A stretch of 64,000 nucleotides of DNA from Pholis gunnellus. Lineage: Eukaryota; Chordata; Actinopteri; Perciformes; Pholidae. Under the pieces are notes generated by a model, which saw only the letters and a list, made by a program, of their open reading frames with translations, searched no databases and was not told where the DNA came from. Below are positions 1 through 11,600 of the stretch, in pieces (positions within the stretch are counted from its first letter, which is position 1; every line of letters starts with the position of its first letter). The stretch spans positions 3,626,607 to 3,690,606 of the forward strand of contig OU342808.1 in the NCBI GenBank assembly GCA_910591455.2, read 5' to 3'. The position numbers and the translations under genes were made by a program.

Positions 1-234
1 CTGACAGGTGGATATGGACCCAACCCCTTTCTTTGCCATCCTTTTATCATGACATTTATTCAATCTAAATGTGCAAATTATTGCTGATTGATATATTTGC
101 TCCCCTGCTATGGTAAGACTGTAACTTTAACAAAAAGAACCGTTCTCCATGATGAATTATTATGAGGAACCACCAACTCATATGTTCATATTATGTTCAT
201 TCTATAAAAAAATGTTCTCTTTCTCACATTTTAG

Positions 235-742
235 GGAAAGAAGCTGTAGATTCGTGGTATAGTGAGATTAAGGATTACAGCTGGAGCATCCCTGGATTCA
301 GTGGTGTTACTGGTAAATATTCAACAGAGATATCTGAAATCTCAATAACAAAGTTCATGTTACATGCCTAAAATATGCATCATATAAAAACCAAGCCATA
401 GGAATAGGAACAAATGAAGTTACTACTTAGTGATGTTGCTCTGTTATAATTTGTTAAGTTAAATGGGGAAACAATCAAGGCCTATCAACCGTATGTTGTA
501 GTTTCTATGAATGATGCATTTAATACAACATTGACAGACAGCATCTAGCAGCGCTCTTTGACCTCACTGCTCTGCTGTGATTCCTCCTGCAGGTCACTTT
601 ACTCAGGTGGTGTGGAAAGACAGCACTGAGCTGGGCGTTGGTATGGCCACCGATGGCAACAAGGTCTTTGTGGTTGGGCAGTACCGGCCAGCTGGCAACA
701 TGAACATGGCGGGATGCTTTGACAAAAACGTCCTCCCACTAG
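235..742 (+). CDS. GLIPR2-like (GAPR-1) CAP-superfamily protein, 3' part of gene
   Basis: Two consecutive coding exons are visible. Exon A is 235-312, with AG before it and GT at 313. Exon B is 593-742, with AG at 591-592 and GT at 743. Both junctions split a codon after its first base, so they join in frame. Exon A gives KEAVDSWYSEIKDYSW. Exon B opens with the CAP signature GHFTQVVWKDS, whose His is one of the conserved CAP-cavity residues, and continues to RPAGNMNMAGCF and NVLPL. Human GLIPR2 (GAPR-1, a Golgi/lipid-raft peripheral protein) has the same order: WYSEIK, GHFTAMVWK, PAGN, NVLPP. Earlier exons lie left of the window. The last codons must come from a small further exon; candidates follow AG at 981-982 (Ala then stop) or at about 1007-1008 (about 28 residues to TAG at 1088-1090). 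The family is clear. Fish carry several GLIPR2-like paralogues, so the exact one is not assigned. Confidence 0.85.
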
Positions 743-1133
743 GTAACATATTACCACTATTTTGTATATAATAGTGTCTGAATAGGTTTAGCCCATTACC
801 TCACACGAGCTGCACAAGTCAACTTTACAAGTCGCTTTGTCTCAGCTAGCTGCGGCTACTCTTTGTTTATGGTGCAGGCTTTAAGAATATTCACATGTTC
901 CTGCAGCAATGGCTTGTTAAGCTTTAGCTTTGTCAGTTCAACACTTGCAATGCCTCATCACCAGTATTTGTTGTCATTTCCAGCATAAAGGCTGTGCCAT
1001 TTTACAGCTGGCAGAGAGGTGGGTGGAGCAGAAAACACATCCGGTAAGGGAGGTGGAGTGAGCCCAAGGACGTCTTGCACACTCCTGTAGATGACCATGA
1101 CCAGCCCTGCAGCCCCCAACACACACTGTCGTA

Positions 1134-1149
1134 AATAAAGTCAAATAAA
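1134..1149 (+). terminator. PolyA signals of the GLIPR2-like gene
   Basis: Two AATAAA hexamers (1134-1139 and 1144-1149) lie about 400 bases after the last recognised coding exon, on the same strand. A GT-rich stretch follows, as expected downstream of a cleavage site. They fit the 3' end of the GLIPR2-like transcript. Confidence 0.6.
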
Positions 1150-2703
1150 ACATGATGTTGTATTGTCTTGATTCATTTAATGATGTTAAATGTATTAAGG
1201 TTCCATGTAACGTAAATTCATTCTAAGGATGATGAAATGTTGCTCCTATTCGTAGAATTAGGAACAAGTGTCACGCCAGCTCCAAAATGATTCCATGATG
1301 TTAGCTGGAGATGTTGTAGACAGCTTGCTTCAGCGGGCTGTGTTGAGTGTGTGGGTGCAGGTAAGGGGGGGGGGGGTGTTCACGGTAAAACCACGCCACC
1401 TGGCGGCGGTTAAATAGATATACATTCAGCCAGCAAGACCACGTTCACTGTGTGTGTACGAGCCTCGGAATAAACTACACTACAGACAAACATTACAGGG
1501 GGTGGTCCTGATGCACAAACTCACAGTCTTCTCTGTGTAGTGAGCCAGAGGGGCTGCTCACGGAGCTAAATGAGCAGGGATGACAGCTGGACTACTGAGC
1601 GGGCCATGGCAATCAGATGAAACTGCCTATCAAGCCGGAGGGGCAACAACATGGTAACAACATGGTAACAACATGGTCCATGTTGAACTTTTACTGAAAT
1701 AACCACATTTTGTGCTTTTTCAAATAATAGAATAAATAAAATTGCAATCACTTTCAAGTAAAGCACATTGCTCCATCAGACAAAAACAAATACAATGTGC
1801 AATCCCTTTGTTAGAACAATGCAAATAAAGTTCTATCTTTGCAAAAAATAACTAATATTTGGCAAAAAATAGCTTATTGTGGCTGCAATTGACCTGTTTT
1901 GCACTGAATATCTTTTCAAGATTTTAACAATAAAGTGCAACCTGTGAAAAACTAAACAAAACAAGTTCAAATATTTGGCAATAAAGACTTTTACTGAGTT
2001 TTACACTGCATATCTTTTCAAAACAACAATAACGTGCAACCTGTGCAAAACTAAACATCATGAGTGCAGATATATGCTCACACATACCAGGATCATTTTA
2101 TGTTAAATATGAACTTCCTGATGTACGCTGAGAATAAAATTAAGTGATAACATTTACTTTAAGCAAAAAAACTAATTTATTATTCAGTTATTAATCAGTA
2201 TTTCAGCTCTATTATTATTAACCTTCATTTAGACAAAATCCATTGAGACAGAGGTCTCACTTTCAAAAGTTTTAGTCAAATAAAAACAAAGATAGCAAAC
2301 AAAGTAGCGAGAACCACCGCCTGTACAAATAAAGTGATTAGTTTTCATTACTGTATGGCTTCATATTAACTTCCACTGTTACTGTACAGCTGTTAGAATT
2401 GTGGCCAATCTTCTATTTGCAATTAATATGCATTCAATCCAGTTCAATTATTTAAATTAAAATGATAATCTACTCTGGCTAAGGTAGCTTATCAAGAGTA
2501 AAATAATAGCTGTGATTTAAGTGCACGTGGGACTGTTGGTCCTCTGGCTGTGGTCATCACAGTGAACAGTGTGATGAGAGGACAGTGAGCCCTTGTTGCT
2601 GTACTTCATCTCCTTGGAGCAGAGGCTGCATTCAGCATACCCTGCTTTATCAATGTATTTAAAACACTGTGACAGCAGGAAGCTGTACTCACGTCTGTTT
2701 AGA
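1150..2703. other. Intergenic, AT-rich, no gene seen
   Basis: No reading frame with recognisable protein. A G-run occurs at about 1366-1376. The stretch 1780-2500 is AT-rich and has loosely repeated phrases such as TGCAACCTGTG and CTTTTACTGAGTT at about 1935 and 2035, suggesting an old local duplication or degenerate mobile DNA. Confidence 0.6.
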
Positions 2704-4072
2704 CCTCCACCTTTATCCAGGCCCAGCTCCACCTGTATCCAGGCCCAGCTCCACCTTTATCCAGGCCCAGCTCCACCTTTATCCAGGCCCAGCTCCACCT
2801 TTATCCAGGCCTAGCTCCACCTTTATCCAGGCCCAGCTCCACCTTTATCCAGGCCTAGCTCCACCTTTATCCAGGCCTAGCTCCACCTGTATCCAGGCCC
2901 AGCTCCCCCTTTATCCAGGCCCACCTCTACCTTTATCCAGGCATAGCTCCACCTTTATCCAGGCCCAGCTCCACCTTTATCCAGGCCCAGCTCCACCTTT
3001 ATCCAGGCCCAGCTCCACCTTTATCCAGGCCTAGCTCCACCTTTATCCAGGCCCAGCTCCACCTTTATCCAGACCCACCTCCACCTTTATCCAGGCCCAG
3101 CTCCACCTTTATCCAGGCCCAGCTCCACCTTTATCCAGGCCTAGCTCCACCTTTATCCAGACCCACCTCCACCTTTATCCAGGCCCAGCTCCACCTTTAT
3201 CCAGGCCCACCTCCACCTTTATCCAGACCCACCTCCACCTTTATCCAGACCCAGCTCCACCTTTATCCAGGCCCACCTCCACCTTTATCCAGGCCCAGCT
3301 CCACCTTTATCCAGGCCCACCTCCACCTTTATCCAGACCCAGCTCCACCTTTACCCAGACCCACCTCCACCTTTATCCAGACCCAGCTCCACCTTTATCC
3401 AGGCCCACCTCCACCTTTATCCAGGCCCAGCTCCACCTTTACCCAGACCCACCTCCACCTTTATCCAGACCCAGCTCCACCTTTATCCAGACCCGGCTCC
3501 ACCTTTATCCAGGCCCAGCTCCACCTTTATCCAGGCCCACCTCTACCTTTATCCAGGCCCAGCTCCACCTTTACCCAGACCCACCTCCACCTTTATCCAG
3601 ACCCAGCTCCACCTTTATCCAGACCCGGCTCCACCTTTATCCAGAACCAGCTCCACCTTTATCCAGGCCCAGCTCCACCTTTATCCAGGCCCGGCTCCAC
3701 CTTTATCCAGGCCCAGCTCCCCCTTTATCCAGGCCCAGCTCCACCTTTATCCAGGCCCACCTCTACCTTTATCCAGACCCGGCTCCACCTTTATCCAGGC
3801 CCAGCTCCCCCTTTATCCAGGCCCAGCTCCACCTTTATCCAGGCCCAGCTCCCCCTTTATCCAGGCCCACCTCTACCTTTATCCAGGCCCAGCTCCACCT
3901 TTACCCAGACCCACCTCCACCTTTATCCAGGCCCAGCTCCACCTTTATCCAGGCCCACCTCTACCTTTATCCAGGCCCAGCTCCACCTTTACCCAGACCC
4001 ACCTCCACCTTTATCCAGACCCAGCTCCACCTTTATCCAGACCCAGCTCCACCTTTATCCAGGCCCAGCTCC
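2704..4072 (+). repeat. 22-bp minisatellite, about 62 copies
   Basis: A head-to-tail array of the unit CTCCACCTTTATCCAGGCCC plus AG. Substitution variants recur: GGCCC/GACCC, CAGCT/CACCT, TTTATCC/TTTACCC, CCACC/CCCCC. The phase is kept throughout, because the rare TTTACCC variants near 3351, 3439, 3571, 3901 and 3989 are separated by exact multiples of 22. The top strand is strongly pyrimidine-rich. Short proline/serine-rich open frames inside it are a by-product of the repeat; 22 is not a multiple of three, so every frame cycles. Confidence 0.95.
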
Positions 4073-4735
4073 TTCACATCTCAGCCCTGCGTCAAGCTGC
4101 GCTACACTAACAGCGTCCTCTCCCTGAAGCTCTTTGACCTCATAATCTCATCAGTATCTGGGCCTTTCATTCTACTTTGAGTTAAAACAAACAACCTGCA
4201 ACCAGATCCGCCGGTGTTCTGGTTTAACGTTAACGATTGACCGCGTGAACTGAACCGAACACGGGGGGGGGGCATGTTTCATCACGTTTCGTTTTCTCCT
4301 CGGAAATCGCGATAATGATGAACGTTAACAGTCCACAGAGTTCCGCATGCAGTGAACGTTAACTTAACCCAGCAAGTCTGAACTGTAACCGAACATAACG
4401 GAACTCAAACTTTAACGGAGGGAAATGAAAACGGTGTAGACATCTTAACGCTGATTGGCCAAGACTCGACACGTCACATCAAAGATGTTTTATTGTGAAC
4501 ATCACGTCATCACCTTTTCTCCTCGTCTCACTCCAGCCTGAGAAACGCTGGCTGGCCAGTTGACCTCCCCAGTTGAAAAATTAAGCTATCAAACATATAT
4601 GCATTACTACTTTGCAGTTAAATATTTAACATTTATTCCAACAGGAAAAAAAGCAGTAAATAACACTTTGACAAACATGCCAGGACATCTTATTTTTGTC
4701 ACCCTCACAGGGAATTCAGTATAATATAATAATAT
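4073..4735. other. Spacer, then left part of a host repeat
   Basis: 4073-4560 is unique-looking sequence with a G-run at 4263-4272 and no gene. From about 4595 to 4735 the sequence matches 6785-6915 closely, sharing CATTACTACTTTGCAGTTAA and CCTCACAGGGAATTCAGTAT. It is therefore the left flank of a dispersed repeat that was later split by the hAT-like element at 4736. Confidence 0.65.
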
Positions 4736-5994
4736 CAGTGGCGGGCTGTGCATTTTATACCTGTCCTGCAGCTGAAACACCACCTAATAATCTCATTATG
4801 ACGCCACAGCTACGGTTATTTGTTTCTAGGGGTGTAACAATACATGTATTCGTATTAAACCGTTCGGTACGAGGCTTACTAACCGAAAAATATGTTTGAA
4901 TAATACTAGTGCATTTGGAAAATGCAGAAGCTTAAATTGTGGGAAATATAATGTTTTCGGTGGACTGCGCTCACGTAGGAGACAACGGGCTGTGACCTCT
5001 GAACCCGGAACAAAAACAAACAAAACAAAAGACAGCTGATGCCTCGCACTTCTGGGAGGCTACGCTAAACTAGCTTAACAAAGTTTAACACAAGAACCAG
5101 TCACATATATTCATATGACAACAAAGCAACAGAGCATGACACATCAATCCAGCAGAACCTGCAGCGGAACACGCATTCTGCTACACACTCGAGGGCCATT
5201 CAGATATTAGATGTAAAAAAACATCTAATGCGTGTTGACTTACCAAATGCTGATCACTTAAAGACAAACTCCATCCTCCTTTCTTTGTTGACAAAGAGTT
5301 TAATCCCACGGTTAAATCCCAACTCACAAATCCGTTTCTCCTCCTTCAGCCATTGAGTGTTAAAAAAACAAAGCTAGGTAAAAAAAATAAAAGCAAATAA
5401 CCAAGCAAAATTAAAAAAATGTCATCATCTCTTCCATATCTTTCAATTTGAACTCTTACTACTCCGACTAAGCCTCTGATGTCTACTTTAAGTTTTGTTT
5501 CACAATAGTCACATGCTCGCCCATCGACCAATCACAGCACACGCTGCACCTCACTGCAGAGCTGCACCTTAAAACTGAGCTGCCCGTTAATGCTGACGTA
5601 CTTGTAGTCCAGCTAGCAGCTCTGGCACGTCAAAGAATACGCCCAACATGTCAAACTAAAGATCTGATTGGTTGAACACTATGACAATCAACAATATCGT
5701 CCCCATTCACTTAAACTGCACATGGATTCACTGGTGAGTCTGCAGGCTGGGGCCTCTCTTCTACCTAGAGACACAGAGGTGAAATCTGATTGGATAAAAG
5801 CTCTACTTAAAACAAGCTGCACTGGAAGCAGAGCAACTGAGGAAGACAGTAGCTGTGCAATGAGAAAATAAGATAATGGGAAAAATATTTTTATAAATTA
5901 TAATACATGTTGTGTATTTAAGAAAAAGTATTAAATTATAAAATAGCTCTAACTTTGTGATTCTGTTTCGGCCAGCAGAGATGGCCCACCACTG
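4736..5994 (+). mobile_element. hAT-like nonautonomous DNA transposon, copy 1
   Basis: The element starts CAGTGGCGGGC and ends GCCCACCACTG, an imperfect terminal inverted repeat. It is flanked by the perfect 8-bp duplication AATAATAT at 4728-4735 and 5995-6002. Eight-base target duplications and CAGTG-type ends are typical of hAT elements. No transposase frame is present in its 1259 bases. Copies 2 and 3 (about 29525-30771 and 40653-43515) share its interior, and copy 2 keeps about 300 extra internal bases, so this one looks like an internal-deletion derivative. Confidence 0.85.
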
Positions 5995-6002
5995 AATAAT
6001 AT

Positions 6003-6683
6003 AGATATCATATAATAATATTCAGTATAATACAAAACACACACATATGTGTCAAACTGAAAAAAATAAGATTTGAATCTGAAAGTATAAAATCTGAAAG
6101 TAAAAAATGAAAGTGAAAAATGAAAATAAATGTTTTTCAAAACATTTCCAGAACTGAATCAAAATTATATTCAACACCAAAACACTTTTCATTCACTTAT
6201 TTTTTATTTTATTTTGAATACATTGCTGTATTTTTTAATGTTCGAGACCACAACTTGAACTTTCAAACTATTTGAACCTGCATTATATGTGGCTCTAGCA
6301 GTACAGTGAACGAATCATTGTACTTTTAGATCCAATATGCTTCCATAACTCCACCAGACACCATGAAGATTCAAGTTTTGTCACTAAAGCAGTGACTTGT
6401 TGGGTATAAAGAAATAGGCCTCTGCTGTCCATGTGAAAATAATTCCAAAAGGTGCCACTAAGTGGCAGCATAACACAACAGAACACGAGTCTTTGCTTCA
6501 CATGTTGCAGTTTAAAACAGGACCTGCACAAATACTAGAAATGAAAGGCTTTTTCTGCAAAACAAAAGTTCGCTTACAAACTGTAGTGTCCATTAAACTT
6601 TGTTATCTGTGATTCTAAAAGATTTGAAAACATTTACTTCTTGATTTCACATTAGAACAGTTGTTTAATGTTAGATATGAAAT
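6003..6683. other. Right part of interrupted repeat and spacer
   Basis: 6003-6060 continues the repeat interrupted by the hAT-like insertion; it shares the ATTCAGTATAATA and ACACACACAT phrases of 7480-7520. The remainder is AT-rich with no gene seen. Confidence 0.55.
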
Positions 6684-7530
6684 CAGTGGCGGCTGGTGGA
6701 ACATGTTCTATGTAGGGCTGTGCCACATCCAATCAACTTCAGCAAACATCCCAGAATGATTTAATGCAACAAAAAAAAATTCAAATACGCATTACTACTT
6801 TGCAGTTAAATATTTAACATTCATTCCAACACAAAACAAAGCAGTAAATAACACTTTGACGAACACGTCAGGACATCTTATTGTAGTCACCCTCACAGGG
6901 AATTCAGTATAATATAAATATACAGTATAATATATATCATATAATAATATTCAGCATAATATAAATATACAGTATAATATATATATACAGTATAATATAT
7001 ATCATATAATTATATTCAGCATAATATAAATATACAGTATAATATAAATATACAGTATAATATATATCATATAATTATATTCAGCATAATATAAATATAC
7101 AGTATAATATATATCATATAATAATATTCAGTATAATATATATATATCATATAATAATATTCAGTATAATATAAATATACAGTATAATATATATCATATA
7201 ATAATATTCAGTACAATATAAATATACAGTATAATATATATATACAGTATAATATATATCATATAATTATATTCAGCATAATATAAATATACAGTATAAT
7301 ATAAATATACAGTATAATATATATCATATAATTATATTCAGCATAATATAAATATACAGTATAATATAAATATTCAGTATAATATATATATCATATAATA
7401 CTATTCAGTACAATATAAATATACAGTATAATATAAATATACAGTATAATATATATATACAGTATAATATATATCATAATTATATTCAGTATAATATAAA
7501 ACACACACACATACATAGTCAAAACTTCTT
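6684..7530 (+). repeat. Dispersed repeat with AT-rich tandem core
   Basis: It opens with CAGTGGCGGCTGGTGG, a hAT-type terminus, at 6684. From 6785 it matches the flank of the hAT-like copy at 4736. From about 6905 to 7500 the core is a tandem array built of ATAAATATACAGTATAAT and ATATATCATATAATTATATTC modules with shuffled order. I could not find a matching right terminus, so the right boundary is approximate. Confidence 0.65.
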
Positions 7531-8397
7531 TTTGGGAGTTTTTTAAAAATATATAAATACACAGTTGATAATATTCGATAATTCTTACAATATTGGAGAT
7601 TATATGTTAATCTGTCTATTAGGCAGGATTGTGGGGCAGAATGTAGAATGTAGTTTGAAAGAGAGTCATTTAAAAGGCTGCATAGTGAAAGTGTGTTAAC
7701 AGCGTTTCAGAGACTGCTGGTCTTTAACTTGACTACATTTGTTGAAGTAGCTGAAATAAAACCACTGAATGCTGTTTAGTAAAGATCCAAATAGAATGTA
7801 TAACGTTTAAAATCCATGTATGTGAACCTTTAAATCACCCAAAGCATTATTAATTGGGGGTAAGCAGGTTGGCGTCGGTGGATCTGAGGTTTGTTGATGA
7901 TTTTGGTGGGTGAGCCGGACAGGATGCTGCTGCAGCAGTCCAGTCGAGAGGTGATGAAGGTGAGGAGGAGAGGGGGGGGGGGGGGCGGAGACGGGCGATG
8001 TTTTTGAGATGAAAGAAGGCGGTTTTTGTGATGTGATTGACGTGCCGTTCAAAGGAGAGGGTTTGATCAAAAATGATAACCCTGATGGGCCCTAATTAAT
8101 TCTTTCTTTGAGGTTTATCCACACTGCAATGATTTGTTTAGCACTAAAGAGTCACGATATACAGGACGTACAGTATGCATACCTGGGCAGAATGAATGTG
8201 TCGGTAAAATGTATCAATATAGTTCATTTAATCTGCACACATTAAAGAATTCCATTGTAGGCATACATTTAAGTCTAACATCAATAACAAAGATATAAGT
8301 ACCACACTGCTGATACTTTGCTGTCATTTCTGTCATTCCTTCTGTAAACAAGTTAGTCCATTGTTGAGACAAATAGCAACCTCTATCTCGCACCAGA
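7531..8397. other. Spacer, no gene seen
   Basis: No supported gene. A G-run of about 14 sits at 7972-7985 inside a purine-rich stretch. The short reverse-strand proline-rich frame there arises from that low-complexity DNA. Confidence 0.5.
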
Positions 8398-8610
8398 TGT
8401 AAGTTATAAATGGACTTGTACTTGTGTAGTGCCTTTCTAGTCTTCCAAACACTACATGTCATTCATGCATCACACCCATTCATACACTGGTGGCCTAACT
8501 CCAGCAGTTTGGGGTTAAGTGGTTTTGCCCAACGACTTGAGGAGCCGGGGATTGATCCGCCGGTCCTCTGACGGGAAGACAACCCGCTTAAAAAACATAT
8601 CGTAACATTA
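8398..8610. repeat. Degraded copy of a common teleost dispersed repeat
   Basis: It contains the recognisable order TGCCTTTCTAGTC, CATTCATACACTGGTGGC, GGGGTTAAGTG and GGGATTGATCCGCCGGTCCTC. That order is widespread in fish genomes (usual form: CATTCACACACTGGTGGCAG, GGTTAAGTGCCTTGCCCAAG, GGGATTGATC). No coding potential. A second, shorter copy is at about 30975-31110. Confidence 0.6.
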
Positions 8611-11600
8611 GATAATACATTTAACTAATACAATACAAGAAAATGCATCTGTTACATTTGAGTTCATTAGTTTTGCTGATATGTGGTCATAAACCAGTAT
8701 ATTAAGTGTTCTTTAATCAATTCACATTTTCACCAGGTGATGGCGCTACACAGAAAGTCACAACAACCAACAGACAGGGACAAGCTCCACGTCTACCCAC
8801 AGACACAGTCAGCCACTAATGCCAGGCCTGAGGGCATTTAACTGAGCTACACTCGCAGAGACGCTGACTCCACGTGTGAATTTTATTTCCTCTCTCTGAA
8901 TCGTCTGTCTAATTAAAACCACATTTCCCATAAACCCTGTTGCTTCCTCATCCCTCCCCCTTTTTGCTGGCATTGTATAACGATGGAAGCCAACGCCTGC
9001 CAGGAACTCTGCAATGCAGGCCTAAGCCCATTAGAGGCAGCCGGTGTTTATGCTGAGAACATTTTGGGTAAAGAACATGATGTGATAATGTCATCATGCG
9101 TCCACACATACACAAGGTCCAGAGGTATAGACATAACCGTATATATAGTAGAATATCAGCTGGGCCTGCAGCATTGTGACACTGCTGTATATCTCTAACA
9201 TGCTGTGCTGGGAGGGTAGACTTCCCCTGGACCACGCTGACCACATTATGCCCAGTACTCTGCGGGGCTGTGGCTGTGCATAGCCTGCTGGTGACTGTCT
9301 GGCTGAATTAGCATCGAATGGACTTCCTGGCTCAACTCTCTGGAGAGCAGCCAAACAGACACAGCTCTCTTAAAGACACAGAACGCATGGGAAATGATAG
9401 GGAGCAATCAATGCAGGGATGCATTTCTCCTTCTGGATTATTCAAAATCGGGGCACATATGCATTATATTAACAATCCAAATATGTATCTATCTGACATG
9501 GCCTTATAAATATGGCATATGCTCTTGCTCCAGCAGTCCAATGCAGTTAGTTTGACCCAGGTTTGTCATGTTCATCTACATCTCCTGTTGTCAGTGGGAG
9601 GCTCTCATTTGTCATTCATATATTCCACCCTACAAAGATGTATGACTCCAGAAAACAGTGACGTTCAAGGGCGGAAATAAATCACCCAGCTGCCTGAAAA
9701 ATGGGTTCAAAGTGTTTTGTAACAGACTGTTGCCACGCCTTAGTCGTATTATTTTAGTCTGATCACTTCACACAAGGCCTGCATGATATCAATGCAGATA
9801 CCCACTGTGGCTTTGGATTCCCTTTAGGCAACGGGGAAGTTCAGTAACTGCACATAAAATATATTATTTCTGGTTTCTCTTCCATATTAGCTTGTAATTA
9901 CATAATTGAATTCATATTGACAGCCAGGAATGAGCTGGTTTTCTGTGTGTGTCTGTTAGTGTTTATTTGCAGAACTCAAATCAATATGATAAATAATCTA
10001 CATTATAATGTATTCAAATGCATTTTACTTTTTCATCTTTATTAAAAAAGTAAGTACAAAGATAGACATCACATATCGTCAAGAAAAACAAAAGACAAAC
10101 TAAAATAAACATTAGGGAGATGAAGAAAAATAAACTGCATTTTAAAATGATGTATTAGACAGATCACCAAATAATTGGTTTGAATGATGTATGTTTTAGA
10201 GACAGAGACAGAATAAAAATCTATTGAAAAAAGGACTTGACAAATTTAGATTTGTGTATGAAATTGACCAAACACGATCATGAGATGTATTTGAAATAAA
10301 CAATAACATCTTTAAGACTCATTTTGGACCAGTATTCCTTAAAATGTACATTTCCATATCCGTCCATATCTGAATAGAATGTGAACAACTATGAAACAAA
10401 CATGTCAGCGTTTCCGGTGAACATTGTCCATCCATGCAGTGAAACTTGACACCAATATATTGGAGAGGAACAAACTGTGTTCCGTTTTCAAATTAACCTT
10501 TTTGATCTTAGAAATAGAGAATTTGAAGGGACCCAGACATGCCTTCAGCTATCCAATGTCACATATTTGTGAGTTCCAATATGATTTTCCTCTCGGTGAG
10601 ATTTTTTTCCAAGAAAAGCTTTCTCTTATTCTCCTATTTATGATTATCACAGGTTCTATTCTAAGTGCATTGTGAGTAAATGCAAGGATATGGTACATCC
10701 AGTTAAATGATGTGTCATACATCTCCATGGCAACATGTATGTGTATAAAACAAATGTCAAAAAGTGATATTCAGTCTTAACAGAATTTTGACCTAATATG
10801 TGAATGTGTTTTGCGTTGTATGACAGCATTGGTTACATTGGAGTGATTGGGTATTTCATGTATGTCTAAATGCTCCTTTAAAAAAATCCAATTCCAATTC
10901 CAGCTTCTGCTTCAATTATAAAAGCCTTTACATTCTGCTGCTTTCTCAGCTGAGCCATTGTATCTGTAGCATCTGTTACAAAGCCCGCTCAGAGTGTAAC
11001 CTGCAGTCAAACAATACCAGTTTTCCCTGACACACTTTGATCCAGTCGAATGTGTCTGTGGCCTGAAAGTGTTGCGGTTTGCAGCAGAATGTGAGACTGG
11101 CTGAATGCTGCAGCAGTGAGGAGTCAGTAACCTGATCTGAGAGTGAATCAGTGGTTCTCTCAGCAGACATGCTGTACATGAGCCCAGCTGTTCCTGTCTA
11201 ACACCTGTCCACCCCGATAACCCATTCCCCGCAATATCTATAGAACAGGGCCAGTCGCACACTGATGGACCATTCACCCAGCTGTCGCATTATTGTCCTC
11301 AAAATGCATTGAAGTGTTTGGGTGTGATTTTCTGCATAGTTTGGAACATTTTGGAAACCACCAGAAGTGACAGAAGAGGGTGGAGCTAAGTAAAACCAAA
11401 CGCTGAATAAGACAGTTTAAGGCGACCAGAATGTTACAATTAACTACCATGAAGTGAAAACACACTGTGAAGGGTTAAAGTTGTACGATGAAACCACGGA
11501 CATCTCCAAGACCAGACCACGCTCTGGTAGCGACCTGTCAATCACAGGGTAGCCCCGCCCTAAAGCATACCCTGCTTTATGGTCTATTTGACTCTAAATA

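Noticed and set aside
1269..1496. Possible solo LTR (starts TGTCACG, AATAAA inside, ends TTACA)
   Set aside because: No target duplication and no primer-binding or polypurine evidence; the ends may be coincidental.
2593..3034. Proline/serine-rich open frames across the minisatellite
   Set aside because: They arise from the 22-bp tandem repeat itself and have no independent coding evidence.
2704..4072. Possible CRISPR-like array
   Set aside because: There are no unique spacers; units are contiguous 22-mers in a vertebrate genome.
8983..9198. 71-residue frame starting MEANACQELC
   Set aside because: Looks protein-like at first but has no domain, conserved motif or exon structure I could support.
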